Both the position numbers and the translations under genes were made by a program. Below the pieces are notes generated by a model, which saw only the letters and a program-made list of their open reading frames with translations, searched no databases and was not told where the DNA came from. Of a DNA stretch of 64,000 nucleotides, positions 22,912 through 33,144 are shown piece by piece. Each line of letters begins with the position of its first letter. Position 1 is the stretch's first letter. The DNA comes from Paraphoma chrysanthemicola (lineage: Eukaryota; Ascomycota; Dothideomycetes; Pleosporales; Phaeosphaeriaceae): positions 806,001-870,000 of the forward strand of contig JAGMWG010000015.1 of NCBI GenBank assembly GCA_020744225.1, read 5' to 3'.

Positions 22912-22967
22912 CAAAGTTGGTGGGGTGGACGCCTCGCTTGTATGGACGCCTCGCTTGTAAAACACGT
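22912..22967 (-). repeat. Right terminal inverted repeat
   Basis: 56 bp, exact reverse complement of 21119-21174, followed by the TA target duplication at 22968-22969. Confidence 0.97.
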
Positions 22968-22969
22968 TA

Positions 22970-23338
22970 AAGTAGTATTCAATTCATACAAATATGCTAT
23001 ATGATACAAGCCACATCAACACGCACCATCTCGTGCCGTAGGAACCCTCACTACACGGGTCCCACATCTCCTGCATCTATAAACCCACCAAGTCACCAAC
23101 ACATGAAGAAGCGAATGGACGTCCGAGACCAGCGGTGAGGTCGGGGTATCTCGAAACACATAAGAGGAAAAGGAAAAAAGTCATCAAGCCCTCTCAATCC
23201 ACGTCGACGAGAGCGTCGTTCAGAGAAGTATGGTGTGGGAAAACGGATGCTGTGTCCAACAGTGGAGAAGTGAACGCCGTGGAATGCATGAACAGGTCAA
23301 AGGAAAGGGTATCAAGCGCTTGAAGCAACGTTCATGCG
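22970..23338. other. Intergenic: transposon right flank to the KCH1 3' end
   Basis: About 370 bp with no open frame of note. It should contain the 3' untranslated region of the minus-strand KCH1-like gene. Confidence 0.5.
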
Positions 23339-25446
23339 CTAGTAGCGGTAGGATTGGTCGTAACCTTGGTCATATCCTCGCTGTGAAGCAGGTGTATAGC
23401 TACGGTCAGGTTGGCTTGCTGGTGTGTAGCTGCGGTCGGGTTGTCCTGATGGTGTGTAGCTGCGATTAGGTGGCGCTGCCGGTGTGTAGCTGCGATCCAG
23501 GTTTCCAGCATTCCATGAGGGTTGCTGGATGGGCGCAGTTGCACTTCGCTGCTGAACTGATCCGTTCATGCCGCGATTGGGCAGAGGCTGACTTGCCTCA
23601 CGACGCTGGATGGCGGATTGCAGTGAGGCTGGCAGCCCTGGGCGTGGTGGCGCCGTGCCCACTCGTGGCGGTGGGGCAGTGCCTGCTCGCGGACCGTTTG
23701 GAAGGCCCATCTGTGGCTGTGACATGGCTGGCGACCCCGCACGTAGTGCGCTTGGAACCTGAGGCGCTCTAAACTCATCCGAATCATTTGAATTTGAGTA
23801 GTAATGCTGTGGTGCGTTGCTCGACGGGGTCATGTCGACGGGTGACAGCTCATAAGACTGGCCGATGTTAGGGCCACGGCTATCAAAGGGGCTGAATTCG
23901 GGATAAGGTCGAGTGGAATGTGCTGGGGATGGACCACGAAGATCTGTTGGCAAGGGAGAGATCATGTGCGGGTCTGAATCGAGACGGTTGCTGGAGTAGC
24001 TCGTATCAACAGGTGGTAGGACTCCACGAGGTGGCATTGGCGATGCACGACCTTGCGATTGCGGTGTGAAAGGTCGGCTGGAAGGCGTAAAAGGTCGGAC
24101 AGATTGCTGCCCAAAGTAGTCGTTCCTTCGATCTAGAGGCGGCATCGGGTCCATCGGTGTAGCAGTACCCATTCCTCCAGCTTGGTCAAGAAGGGGCGCG
24201 TTCGAGCGGTAGCTAGTGTTTGAGAAGTTCGAGAATTGTGTATTGGACCGGGTTGGTATGCCAGGTCTCTCATTCAGCGTCGGCAAAGTAGGGTTCATGG
24301 CCGTCCGATTCGTGCTCATTGTGTTTGTTCGTGCAGGCGCGTTGACCGAATATGGGGGAAGCGTGGTGTTGGTCTGCATCGTATCCGAGCGCTGCAATGG
24401 CGCGATACTTGAGCTATCGTCATCCTGGTCGAGCTTGGGCAATGTGGGGCGAGTCTGCGAGGGGTCGAGGTTGCCTTTCTTGATAGCCTTCCGTTCCTCT
24501 TCCCTTCGCTTTTGGTCTGCCTTTTCAATAGCCTTCTTCACCTTCTTGCCCACAATACGCTCCAGACGAGTCTCGACCTTCCGGCGGCAGTACTGGGTCA
24601 GAGTGCCATCGGCTTGAGGAATGTAGTGCCAGAGGAAGAGGACATAAAGAAGTGCGGAGATGAGCAGACCCAAAGCAGCAATAACCCAGATGACCAGAGA
24701 GAACAACATGGTGAAGTAGATGACCGTCTCTTGCTTGTTGCCGGTCTCAATCATGAACTTGATGTTGAAAAAGAATTGCTCGAAATTGGAGCGATCTTTT
24801 GACGCATGTTCGCCAATTGGGAGTAATTGAGCCTGCATGACCGCATACAGTGTCATGGCGTTGATGGCAATGCGAGGGCCTTGTGCGACAATAATCAAGA
24901 GCGCACCCTTAAACTGGAAGTAGACACCAAGGGCAATGTAGTTGGCGCCCTTTTTACTCTTGGTGAGTTCCGCGAAAACCAAGAATCGTCGCCAGCCCTG
25001 ACCACTCTTGGTAATGCGCATACTCTGCCAAATAGCGGCAAGCGGTTCGAGGTAGCATTCCGTTACACTGCCAGATTTGAGGACACGCACGGCGCGGAAG
25101 TATCGGTACAGGAGGAAGACGTAGGATATGATGATGGTGATGGCGAAGATCCATTTGGCGACATCGAAAGGCACGGCAGGCTTGACCTGGCTGTTCCACT
25201 TGCTGAAGGCAAGAAGATTCACTGCTGTGAAGGCGTCGGCTCCGTAGATGGCGCACGAGACGATAACGAGGATCCAGAGCCAGGCGTACGAGAAAGGGGC
25301 GAGGCAGGACGTTGACTTGAAGTCGGACAAGTTCTGGAGGGGTTAGCAGTGCTTCAGTTCACCCTCAATGAGCTACGCACAATGTAGTCCCACTTCTGCT
25401 CATCCGACACAATGAGACCCTTCTCGCGGTCTCCACAGCACCCCAT
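23339..25446 (-). CDS. KCH1: Kch1-family potassium-transport membrane protein
   Basis: Two exons, about 686 aa. The first exon encodes MGCCGDREKGLIVSDEQKWDYI from the ATG at 25446, and the 47-nt intron 25334-25380 joins it to NLSDFKSTSC. The N-terminal 280 residues carry the fungal Kch1/Prm6 core with TM helices near residues 35-55, 75-95, about 150-175 and 230-260, and the conserved blocks SVTECYLEPLAAIWQSMRI and NFEQFFFNIKFMIETGNKQE. In yeast, Kch1 and Prm6/Kch2 promote low-affinity K+ influx at the plasma membrane upstream of calcium signalling. The G-C-C start suggests myristoylation/palmitoylation. The C-terminal 400 residues are disordered, Pro/Ser-rich and end in four near-tandem RSYTP repeats. 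The symbol is by family; orthology is not proven. Confidence 0.8.
23375..23500 (-). repeat. Tandem RSYTP-encoding repeat in the KCH1-like gene
   Basis: A roughly 30-33-nt unit is repeated about four times, coding for successive decapeptide-like units of the form D/N-RSYTP-A/S-x-QP. It lies in the disordered tail just before a Tyr/Gln-rich end (GYDQGYDQSYRY). Such units vary readily in copy number. Confidence 0.75.
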
Positions 25447-27087
25447 TGTTGGTACTGTTCGGTGGTATTATTAGGTAGTATGTAGGAAATCCGCTCAACG
25501 GTGTCGCCTGCAGTCCAGCTGGCGATAGAAGGAGTGTCGCGAGCGCTACAAGAGCATTGGCTGCGCTCAGGTGTTCGTGAAGGAAAGACGAGGGTCAGTC
25601 GTGTGGTGACAGGCCGGCTGCTCACCACTAGCGAGCAGAGTGAAGGAGTGACAGGGTGTGGCGCTTTTGACAGACCGGTTGGTGGAGAAGAGGCTGCGCC
25701 AGGGGTCACGATCTGGGTGGTGCGAGTCGTTGTTCGGATGCTAAGAGAGCGTGGAGTGCATGATGCGAAGACGAACGTGGTGCAATTGGCGTCAGAGGTG
25801 GCCCGGAGAGTACCTGTTCACTGCGGAATGGGGCGCGTCCGACTGACAATGCGCGGTATATAGGGCACTGACAATGGCGCTTTCGCGGCGTCTTTTTTTC
25901 TTATTGTGTTCAATCCTCGCAGTGAAGGTGAAGGCGGGTGGTGGACAATTGCACTCGGTGCGAGGGCGTCAAGGAGCGGCAGGCGCGACTGTGCGCGGAG
26001 GGGAAGGTGCAGGATACGCCGAACGCGAACGAGCTTCAGAGGGCTAAGGAGCGACGAGAATGTGCACGCAGCGCCAGCGTCTACGTGTTTGTCTGTGGAG
26101 CGCAAGGCGAGCACGAGTGGTGATGAGGGAGCGCCTGCCAAACCTGGAGTTCTCTGGTGTTGGAGGCGCATCGCTCCTGCCCTGCGCCAGCCGCTGGCCG
26201 TCCCGCTCCCCACCGGTGATTGGTCCGCCGAGCATTCTTTGGTTTGACCCATGCTTCACGCTTGCCCTGTCTGGGCACTCAGCTAACCTGTTCCTTGGTC
26301 TTACTCCAGAAACGGCCTGGGATAAAGTGCGCATCTAATCTAGGAGCGGCCCTATCAGCGGTCTCTGGCCATCAGCCTCGCCAGCGCCGAACACTCAAAC
26401 AGACGCTCTGAAGCACCACGATGATTGTATACGGTGAGAACGTCGCTCGAGTGGCACGGTCGTAAGTAGCACCAGCGGCTCTGCATACCCGCATTGCCAG
26501 ATTTGTGCTTCCCTCATGCTAAGATCTGCCTTGTGCCACATTCTCAGTCTCAGGCTAGAACATCAGCACCAAAAAGACTTTGCATGTCGTCACCCGCAGT
26601 GTCTCGGGAGCGTCGGCTGCTTCAGCCTCAGCACCCCAGCCAGTTCGAAACAGAAACACTGCGCCAATCTTACTCGGCTGTGCATACGTGGTAAGTCCGG
26701 GGGTATCAGATTTGCCGAGCCGCAACCTCATGTCATGCGAGCTATGTACATTGCCTTTGATTCGTACTCCTGGATGCTCAAAATGTAAGCAGTAGCGTCT
26801 AGCTCTTCCCAAGACACTCGTTACATCTCAGCAGAACTGGTGCCATCATAAGTGATCTAGAGCACGTACTGCCAGATGTCGCTCATTACGACACATGCTC
26901 AGGGTCTCTCGAGACAGTGGTAGGAAGAATGGCGTGCATTGACTGCTGAGACGAAACAATACCCTAGTATATAATGTAGACAACGTCATAGTGTGGCATG
27001 GGTCTCGTCAAAAAAAAACCTCCCAGAAAGCATAGCAATCATGAGTCCCACAAAGAGTTACCGCGGTCTTGTCGACACAGGGGAAGA
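25447..27087. other. Long intergenic region upstream of KCH1-like gene
   Basis: Overlapping open frames on both strands between 25500 and 26400 reflect local GC-rich composition. None has a domain, a signal peptide or plausible splice partners. The proximal part is the likely promoter and 5' leader of the KCH1-like gene; the distal part is the 3' flank of the gene at 27088. Confidence 0.4.
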
Positions 27088-27899
27088 CTAGGAAAATGGA
27101 ATAGTGTCCCCGTTCTCATACACCCAACATTTCTTCTCCTCGTTACGCCAATACCTCTGCCCCCTATCTTCATCCCAATCCGGCTCTGATGGTTTCGGCG
27201 GACGCGGCGGCATGAGGTTCTCCCTTGAGCCGTCATCCCAAATACGAGTGCGTTTGTCGGCTGTGTCATAATAATACTTCTTCTTGCCCATGTCCCAGAT
27301 CCAACGAGATGTATTCTCTTCAGAAACAGATGAAGCAGCGCTGGAGCCTGAGCGGCTACCGACCATCCAGTTCTCGTAAGCAAATGGTTGGCTCGGCGAA
27401 GCAGGATGGTAGGGCATCATGCGGGTGTCGTGAGGGTATGCTTGCCGGGGCCAGTGGTCCTCGATTCCAGGTGTTGAAGGGGGAGAAGCTGGAGGGTAGC
27501 CATAACCTGGGTAGGTCAAACTTCTGGACGGATATCCGGGATAGCCTTGGGACACCCGTGGTTGGGGATGAGGAGACTCGTAATGCATATGTTCCAACTC
27601 AGAATCCTCCTCCAGATCCATTGATTCTTCATCGATGTCGTTAGCCCATCATTTCAAGAACATTCTAGTAGAGCTTACTCACCTGACAATACGTTGCGGT
27701 ATTCGTCCCGGTATCGAGATCTCGATGTGTCGTGAGCACTATGAAGGCGGCGTGCTTGCGGCCTTCGGATGTCCACTTCGTTCGCTTCGTCGTGTGACTC
27801 AGCCATATGATACCTGTGATGATTGTATTCCAGCAAAAGAGCCCCGGCACCAATTGCAGCAACTGCTGCGCCTGTGGCTATGTCTCTTCTCAGAGACAT
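27088..27899 (-). CDS. Hypothetical protein with N-terminal hydrophobic helix and aromatic C-terminal domain
   Basis: Two exons, about 251 aa. The 56-nt intron at 27627-27682 has GTGAGT, a GGGCTAAC branch and GATGAAG. Exon 1 starts at the ATG at 27899 with MSLRRDIATGAAVAAIGAGALLLEY, a short Ala/Gly hydrophobic helix that may be a membrane anchor or mitochondrial import sequence. The middle is Pro/Tyr/Gly-rich and disordered. The C-terminal 80 residues contain SRWIWDMGKKKYYYDTADKRTRIWDDGS and a second Trp-Tyr block (RYWRNEEKKCWVYENG), which look like two related W/Y-rich motifs. I do not recognise a named family. Confidence 0.65.
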
Positions 27900-29369
27900 A
27901 CCTGATCTTATGGCGGCTAACCTCGACGCCGATATCCGGAAGACGAGTGGAAATGAAAAGAAGATCCTTCAAAAAGGGATGCGCCTGCGCTGTGCTCCTA
28001 TGGAATGGTGTTCATGGCCCGTCTTTTATGGGCAAGCCATTGTTCGGTAAGCTGAGGCACACCATGGCTCCAGCCTGCCAACACGGACAAACCCCACGAG
28101 AAGGACCTCAAGTGTTGTATTGCAGCCCGAAGATTAAATTCTTTACGCGATTCAGAGTCGAATGAAAAACATGAGGCAACTTGTGGGCCAGTATGGTTGC
28201 GCTTCAGCCTGGTGCCCAACCTGTCGTGGCACCAAGAAACATCGCAAGTAGGGCGAACAGGGCGTCCGTGGCCAGGCTGTGCACACATTAATGTTCTCGT
28301 AGCGAGGTTGGTGTGCGGCGAGACGAGGGCGCGGAAGACACGTCTGATTTGGAGGACTGCTGCATCTGCATGCAGCCAAGGCTGGAGGACGACGCGGGAC
28401 TTTTAGGACTGGACTTAAGTGGACAGGAGTGCAGAAATGCGCACCCATGCGTAACTAGAGGCGAACAGGAATATGAAGCGAGCCGTGTGAAGATGAGTAC
28501 AATACGGAATGGTGTGATGGCAAAGAGGAAAGTGTGTCATCCTTCATCACCTCCGCAGCCTGATAGTTTTAGCGTTGTTCTCTGGCAGACGTGGGTAGAG
28601 CCTTTCCTTCCCTTCCGAAATCAGTGAACCAGTCCAGCACGAGCGTCGGTTTGCATAGAATGTAGCAGACTACTATTCGATGTCGCCAGTATAGCTCCTG
28701 ATGACGGCGGCGGTGCATTTTAAGGTCCAGGTGCGATCTGCACATCGCGCTGCAGTATTTGATGGGCTAGGTTACCCATCTTCAAGCTTATCTGGTAAAT
28801 CTTGACATCTTCTGAGGCGAGATAGCTCTCCATACGCTCTACTACCGCGCACGCGCACGACCCTCAATACCAGACAAGACCCGAGATTAGCGATTCCTTA
28901 CCCCAGATGAAGACAAGGCTTTTGTTGTGATTTCGTTATCATCTTCTGATCTTGGGCATCCCATCCGATTAAAGCATATACCTTCGCTAGCCTTCCTCCT
29001 CGCTTGCCGACGTTCTACCAAGAACAAGCCATCGCTGTGATAGAGAGGTGTGCGAGCCATGGGAACGACGCTGTGAGGGTCCTGGGCGATCGATAGATAA
29101 ATATGCACCTTGTGGCAATGGAGGCGACGCCGCGCTCTCGAGCGTGAACGTGAACATGAGTAGCGGCGGGTGTGAAGGAGTACTGAATCAATCCTTAATA
29201 GCAAAGGCGGCTGCGACACGCCCGTCTAGCCCGCACGTAGAAAGAGATATCGCGCTCATGACTGTAGCGATATGACATTTAATGCGGAGCAGAAGGATTG
29301 AATCGCTGCTCTGGAGAATCCTCCTTGGCTGCCGTAGAGGTCGCCTTGCGCGACAATAAATCTAGCTAC
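27900..29369. other. Intergenic with a diverged dispersed repeat
   Basis: No gene supported. The segment 28173-28379 is related to 31298-31498 (listed separately). Remaining open frames are short and unrecognised. It also contains the promoter of the gene at 27088-27899 and the 3' flank of the SDR gene. Confidence 0.4.
28173..28379. repeat. Diverged dispersed repeat, copy 1
   Basis: Shares blocks in the same order with 31298-31498, for example CTTCAGCCT-G/A-GTGCCC, TCGTGGCAC, GCCAGGCTGT, GAAGACACGT and TTTGGAGGACTGCTGCA. Gaps and substitutions separate the blocks, so this is an old copy. No termini or coding capacity recognised. Confidence 0.6.
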
Positions 29370-30438
29370 CTAATGGTTTCCTGCCATCGCATCTAGTGGG
29401 TTTGTAGCTAATCCCATCATTCTGCGCTGGCCTTCTTCAACATCCGCACTGAGCTTAGCCCCCATCCATAATGGCTGTGTCTCTTGTATCTTGTCCTCAA
29501 ATTCTACAATCTCATCTCCGCCAACCCATAACGATTTCCCATGAATTTCTGGTCTTATAACGGGGAGAAGCAGTGCTTTTGCAACTCCAGCTGCTGAATT
29601 CCGTGGAAGATCACCCCAGGTAGCAGATATGATCGGCGGCGTCATGTTTGTTTCTTCGCCCTGAGTTAGTGTTTAACATACATAAGAAATGATTATAGCG
29701 ATTTACCTGTCATCCACGGGGCGACCATATTGATTGACACGTTGGCCTTGGGAGCTGTCGGTCGAAATGCTCTGAAGAGGCCAAGAATGCCCCCTTTCGA
29801 GGCAGAGTACTGGTACAAGGGCGTGTCGATATATGCCGAGGCAGCTCCCGTATAAACGATTTGGCGCGGGCCTGATGTAGGTGGTCCTTTCTTGAAATAG
29901 TGGAATGCTAGTTTAGTTGCATAGAGTTGGCTAATCAAGTTGATGTTGATAGTCGAAGTGTCAGGCGCTTTTAAGCTACCATTAGCATCGAATTGTTCAC
30001 CTAGCAGGTTTTCGTGGTGTATTCCGGCGTTAGAGAGTACTGCATGTATTACGCCAAACTTCGCAATTGCAGCGTCGAAGATATCGCGAAAGCTCTCCCA
30101 GTCTGAAACATCGACTCGTTACAAGACAACCCGACTGTGCATGGACGTCTTAGTTCGTGTAGTTCGTGTAGTTCAGAGAGACTATAATGTACCTGTCGTC
30201 ATTCAGCTCACTAAGAAGTGTTTGAGATTCTTTTTCACTGACATCAGCAAGAGCTAGATTAGCTCCGTTTGCTTGCCATACCGCGTTAGTTGTTTTCACA
30301 CGGGTAGCATGATGTTCCTGTAGACTTACCATATGCCAGCTTTGCAGCCTCGCGTCCGATGCCCGTAGCGCACCCAGTAATAAGGATGGTTCTCCCATGC
30401 AGGGCACTGAAATCTGTGGGTACTTCGTAGGTAGTCAT
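29370..30438 (-). pseudogene. Short-chain dehydrogenase/reductase gene with an apparent nonsense codon
   Basis: Four exons give a 299-codon frame of normal SDR length. Introns are 30272-30329, 30135-30192 (inferred) and 29654-29706. The Rossmann motif ITGCATGIGREAA is near residue 20, the LSNAGIHHEN motif follows, and the catalytic YSASKGG (Tyr-x-x-x-Lys) sits in the fourth segment. With the 58-nt second intron spliced (GTACAT...GCACAG), the frame runs S-R-V-V-L, then TAA at 30119-30121, then R-V-D-V-S-D-W, which is typical SDR beta-strand sequence on both sides. The simplest reading is a single nonsense mutation in an otherwise intact gene. An alternative splice (donor GTGAGC near 30212) avoids the stop but deletes a conserved strand. 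Family role: NAD(P)-dependent alcohol/ketone oxidoreduction. Confidence 0.7.
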
Positions 30439-31297
30439 TGGCGTGATCGATCCTCTTTAATTTCAGAGAAAGATCATAATCTCTTTTTCTACATGCCACA
30501 TTTATGCTCTTTGTTTGATGTTCCAGCTCTTAAATTGTGGGGTAACGATTGGCTTCAAGGGAATGCAAGCACGGCACGGCATGACAGGACAGACCGCGCC
30601 GTGCCCACTGCCCTCAGCAAGATTGAGCTTCCGCGATTGTGACCTACTTAGATGATAACGTGACCGCATTATGCGAAGGAGCGACCCCGATCACCTCGGT
30701 CTGGAACAATAGAGGCGCGGCCACATGCGAGTACACCCGTGCCCATCAAATCGACCTCCGCTCATTGTGTAGGCACATGTATACTCCCGTTCGGCTCCGA
30801 CACGGGACCATCCGCTGAGGGGTTAGATCGCTTAGCAGCGAACTATGGTGCCACATAGCTAGTAAGCATTTTACAATAAAAATACCAAGTGCAAGACTTG
30901 CGCAGATATTTACGTGTTTATTCCGAGAATATCTCGAGCGTGTGATTGCTTTTGGTGTTGTTATACTAGAAAGTGCCGCAGGCGTTCCGCCACGGCGGGT
31001 TTTCCGTGAAGTAGGAACGAACATTGGCCGAGTTGCGAAAGATGTGATATCGATAGTCTTCCACAAGCTCCTAGCCGATGAAGAAGTCGAAGCTACAAAT
31101 TTCCGATGCATGAACTCGCACTCCTTGCCATGGAATCCGTCCATACCCTCCCGCGTTAAGGTGCCCACTAAGCATATCTTGTGCGGCCCAGACCTCCTTC
31201 CCAGCAATATATACAGCTTCTATGAGAAGGACTCTAAATAATATATGATAACTTAAGAACAAATACTTTAAATAAATCCCAATACATAAACAAAAGT

Positions 31298-31498
31298 AAG
31301 GCAATTTACAGGCTAAGATAGATGGACTTCAGCCTAGTGCCCGACATAACATCGTGGCACTGCGAAAGAGCGAAGGGAGCGTCATCAGCTACGCTGCGCA
31401 TTCATAGCCAGGCTGTACGCGCCGTAGTGTGTGCGACGATAGAATGGCGCTGAAGACACGTTGGTTTTGGAGGACTGCTGCAGCTGAACTCAGCCATT
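31298..31498. repeat. Diverged dispersed repeat, copy 2
   Basis: Partner of 28173-28379; same orientation, same block order, about 3.1 kb away. Identity is moderate by eye. Confidence 0.6.
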
Positions 31499-31855
31499 TG
31501 GAGACCAGGCTGAAGGGCACAGCTCCCAGAACCTCGGGAGTAAAGGAAACAAAGCGGATGTGCTGCAGCTTCAGGACTCCGACATATGTCGAGTCTGGCC
31601 TTAGAGATCAACCTGCTCAAGGATTAGAACTTTTATTACGAGAATCGCTCAAGATTGTGGTGTCAAAAACCGGGAGGCTGACGCGCAAAAGATGCGTGGT
31701 TGGTGATTTGAGGGGTAGAGATGAATCGGGCTCCTGCGTGCACAAGATTGCCTCACCGCTTCTATATACAATCCAGTGCCTGCAGGTCAACATAAACGTA
31801 CGTTCCGTGTCTTCTCTCAATTCCCTCACGCGCACAGAATAGGCTTGAGATTGGC

Positions 31856-31958
31856 ACCTGGGCTGGTGCTCGGTGCGAACTACACAGTGTCGAGTGAACG
31901 ATACTCTTCCTCCTGTTTGGCACGTGCCGACTGATATTTCATCCGTCTTTCGTGCTCA
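31856..31958 (-). pseudogene. Duplicated fragment of the retropepsin gene 3' exon
   Basis: About 103 bp closely matching 35872-35974, which spans the stop codon and last coding codons of the minus-strand retropepsin-like gene. The stop codon CTA/TAG and the YQSAR-A-K-x-EEEYR coding stretch are recognisable in both. Nothing of the upstream protease domains is found beside this copy, so it is a truncated duplicate. Confidence 0.65.
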
Positions 31959-32047
31959 CAGAATAGTTTTCCTGAAGGCCGCCAACGGCTGAGCAATAAA
32001 ACACATACGTGTTATAGTAGCTTGGTTTGAGAGTTGTGCAGGTAAGA

Positions 32048-32319
32048 CAACTGACAACACCTCCTTCGGTCGTGAATTCTTGCTGATGGGAACACAAAGC
32101 CTTTGTAACAAAAAGCAAGTTTTTCCAGCTCTACGCAGAAATACGAGAATCAGTGGCACATACACTTTCTAGCAGCCCGGATCGAGAGCCGCGCAATGTA
32201 ACACCACTGACAAACACCTGCTTCGATCGTGCATTCTTGCTGATGGGAACGCAAAGCCTTTGTAGCGCAAACCAAGCTTTGTCAGCTCTATCCAGAAATG
32301 CGAGAATCAGTGACACATA
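32048..32319. repeat. Diverged tandem duplication (about 115-bp units)
   Basis: Units at about 32048-32162 and 32202-32319 share long blocks such as ATTCTTGCTGATGGGAAC, GCAAAGCCTTTGTA, CAGCTCTA and CGAGAATCAGTG. On the minus strand both translate to related peptides with a common core LQRLCVPISKN, so the duplication may derive from coding sequence. No intact gene surrounds it. Confidence 0.7.
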
Positions 32320-32703
32320 TAATGTACCTGTGTGTGTTATGGCTCACCAATCAAATTGGTTTTGTGAAGATCATGCGAGGGCGCCATAACGCACCAAAAA
32401 GAGGGCAGATGTCCTGCACAATACGGATCTGTCCCAGAGCCATTACATAGGTGACACATGTACGCCGCAATGCGTCTCATATGCTCGGCGGGTGGACTTG
32501 GGATTCCAAATTAGCAATGTTTAGACTGTGCCATCGGCGGGACCTTCCGCTGCATACCAGTCGCAATATAAATATCTGGCTGTTCCAGCGAGATTTTGAT
32601 TGTATTCGAGCAGATCAAGCATCTCCACCATCACTTTCACTTTCCAACCAACTCGGTCTTGCAACCGGCCCATCTTTCGTGTTTAAAGATCTCATCGAAC
32701 ATC

Positions 32704-33144
32704 ATGGTTCAGCTTCAGTCTATCATCGCAGCACCTTTGGTGCTTCTGCTTGCCGGCCTCCCGCTGGCATCTGCCGCCGACTGCGAGGGGGCTTATGTAC
32801 CTGGCTCCACTGAATCTTCCGCTTGGGCAGCACGACAGGAGTCTGTACAACAAAATCTTCCATGCATGCCTAACTAACTTATCCATTCAGGTACTGTGGT
32901 GGTGCTCTTTGGCAGTCCACTGGAGACTGGGACAGAAGTCCCGGACCTCGAATTACATTCACGCATCCGGGAAACAATGGGCAGCAGGTGAATTGGAATA
33001 TTCCCCCATGCTTCCGTGTCAGACTAAACCGTCGCATAGGTATGCTGGGATGCACTCCAGAACATTATTGAGCAATGTCGTCGGAATGGAAAAAGCAAAG
33101 GATGGTACTCTTATAACGGGTCCACGTATGTTATGTACTTTTGA
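32704..33144 (+). CDS. Candidate small secreted cysteine protein (effector-like)
   Basis: Three short exons assemble a 112-aa protein. Introns are 32841-32890 (GTCTGT, CTAACTAAC branch, TTCAG) and 32988-33039 (GTGAAT...GCATAG). Exon 1 starts at the ATG at 32704 with a textbook signal peptide (M-V-Q-L-Q-S-I-I-A-A-P-L-V-L-L-L, cleavage after LASA). The mature part has four Cys, in DCEGAY, EYCGGALW, VCWDALQNII and EQCRRNG, consistent with two disulfides, and ends KGWYSYNGSTYVMYF. Small size, signal peptide, even Cys number and location in repeat-rich DNA fit fungal effectors or other secreted proteins. No named family recognised. The donor of intron 1 (GTCTGT) is non-consensus. Confidence 0.65.

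Larger units (their letters stand above)
21119..22967 (+). mobile_element. Intact Fot/pogo (Tc1-mariner superfamily) DNA transposon
   Basis: An 1849-bp element bounded by perfect 56-bp terminal inverted repeats at 21119-21174 and 22912-22967. Each begins ACGTGTTTTACAAGCGAGGC. It is flanked by TA on both sides (21117-21118 and 22968-22969), the expected target duplication. Inside each TIR a 17-nt unit starting ACAAGCGAGGCGTCCA is repeated in tandem (left copies 21128-21144 and 21145-21161), a likely transposase-binding array. Identical ends and an uninterrupted transposase point to a recent insertion without mutation by RIP. Confidence 0.97.
30439..32703. other. Repeat-bearing intergenic region
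   Basis: About 2.3 kb with no supported gene. It holds a dispersed repeat copy (31298-31498), a copy of the retropepsin gene's 3' exon (31856-31958) and a tandem duplication (32048-32319). Open frames at 30746-31304 show no recognisable domain. This looks like accumulated element debris. Confidence 0.5.

Noticed and set aside
25818..26338. Several overlapping open frames on both strands
   Set aside because: Mutually overlapping, compositionally driven, no domains, starts or splice partners; likely KCH1 upstream DNA.
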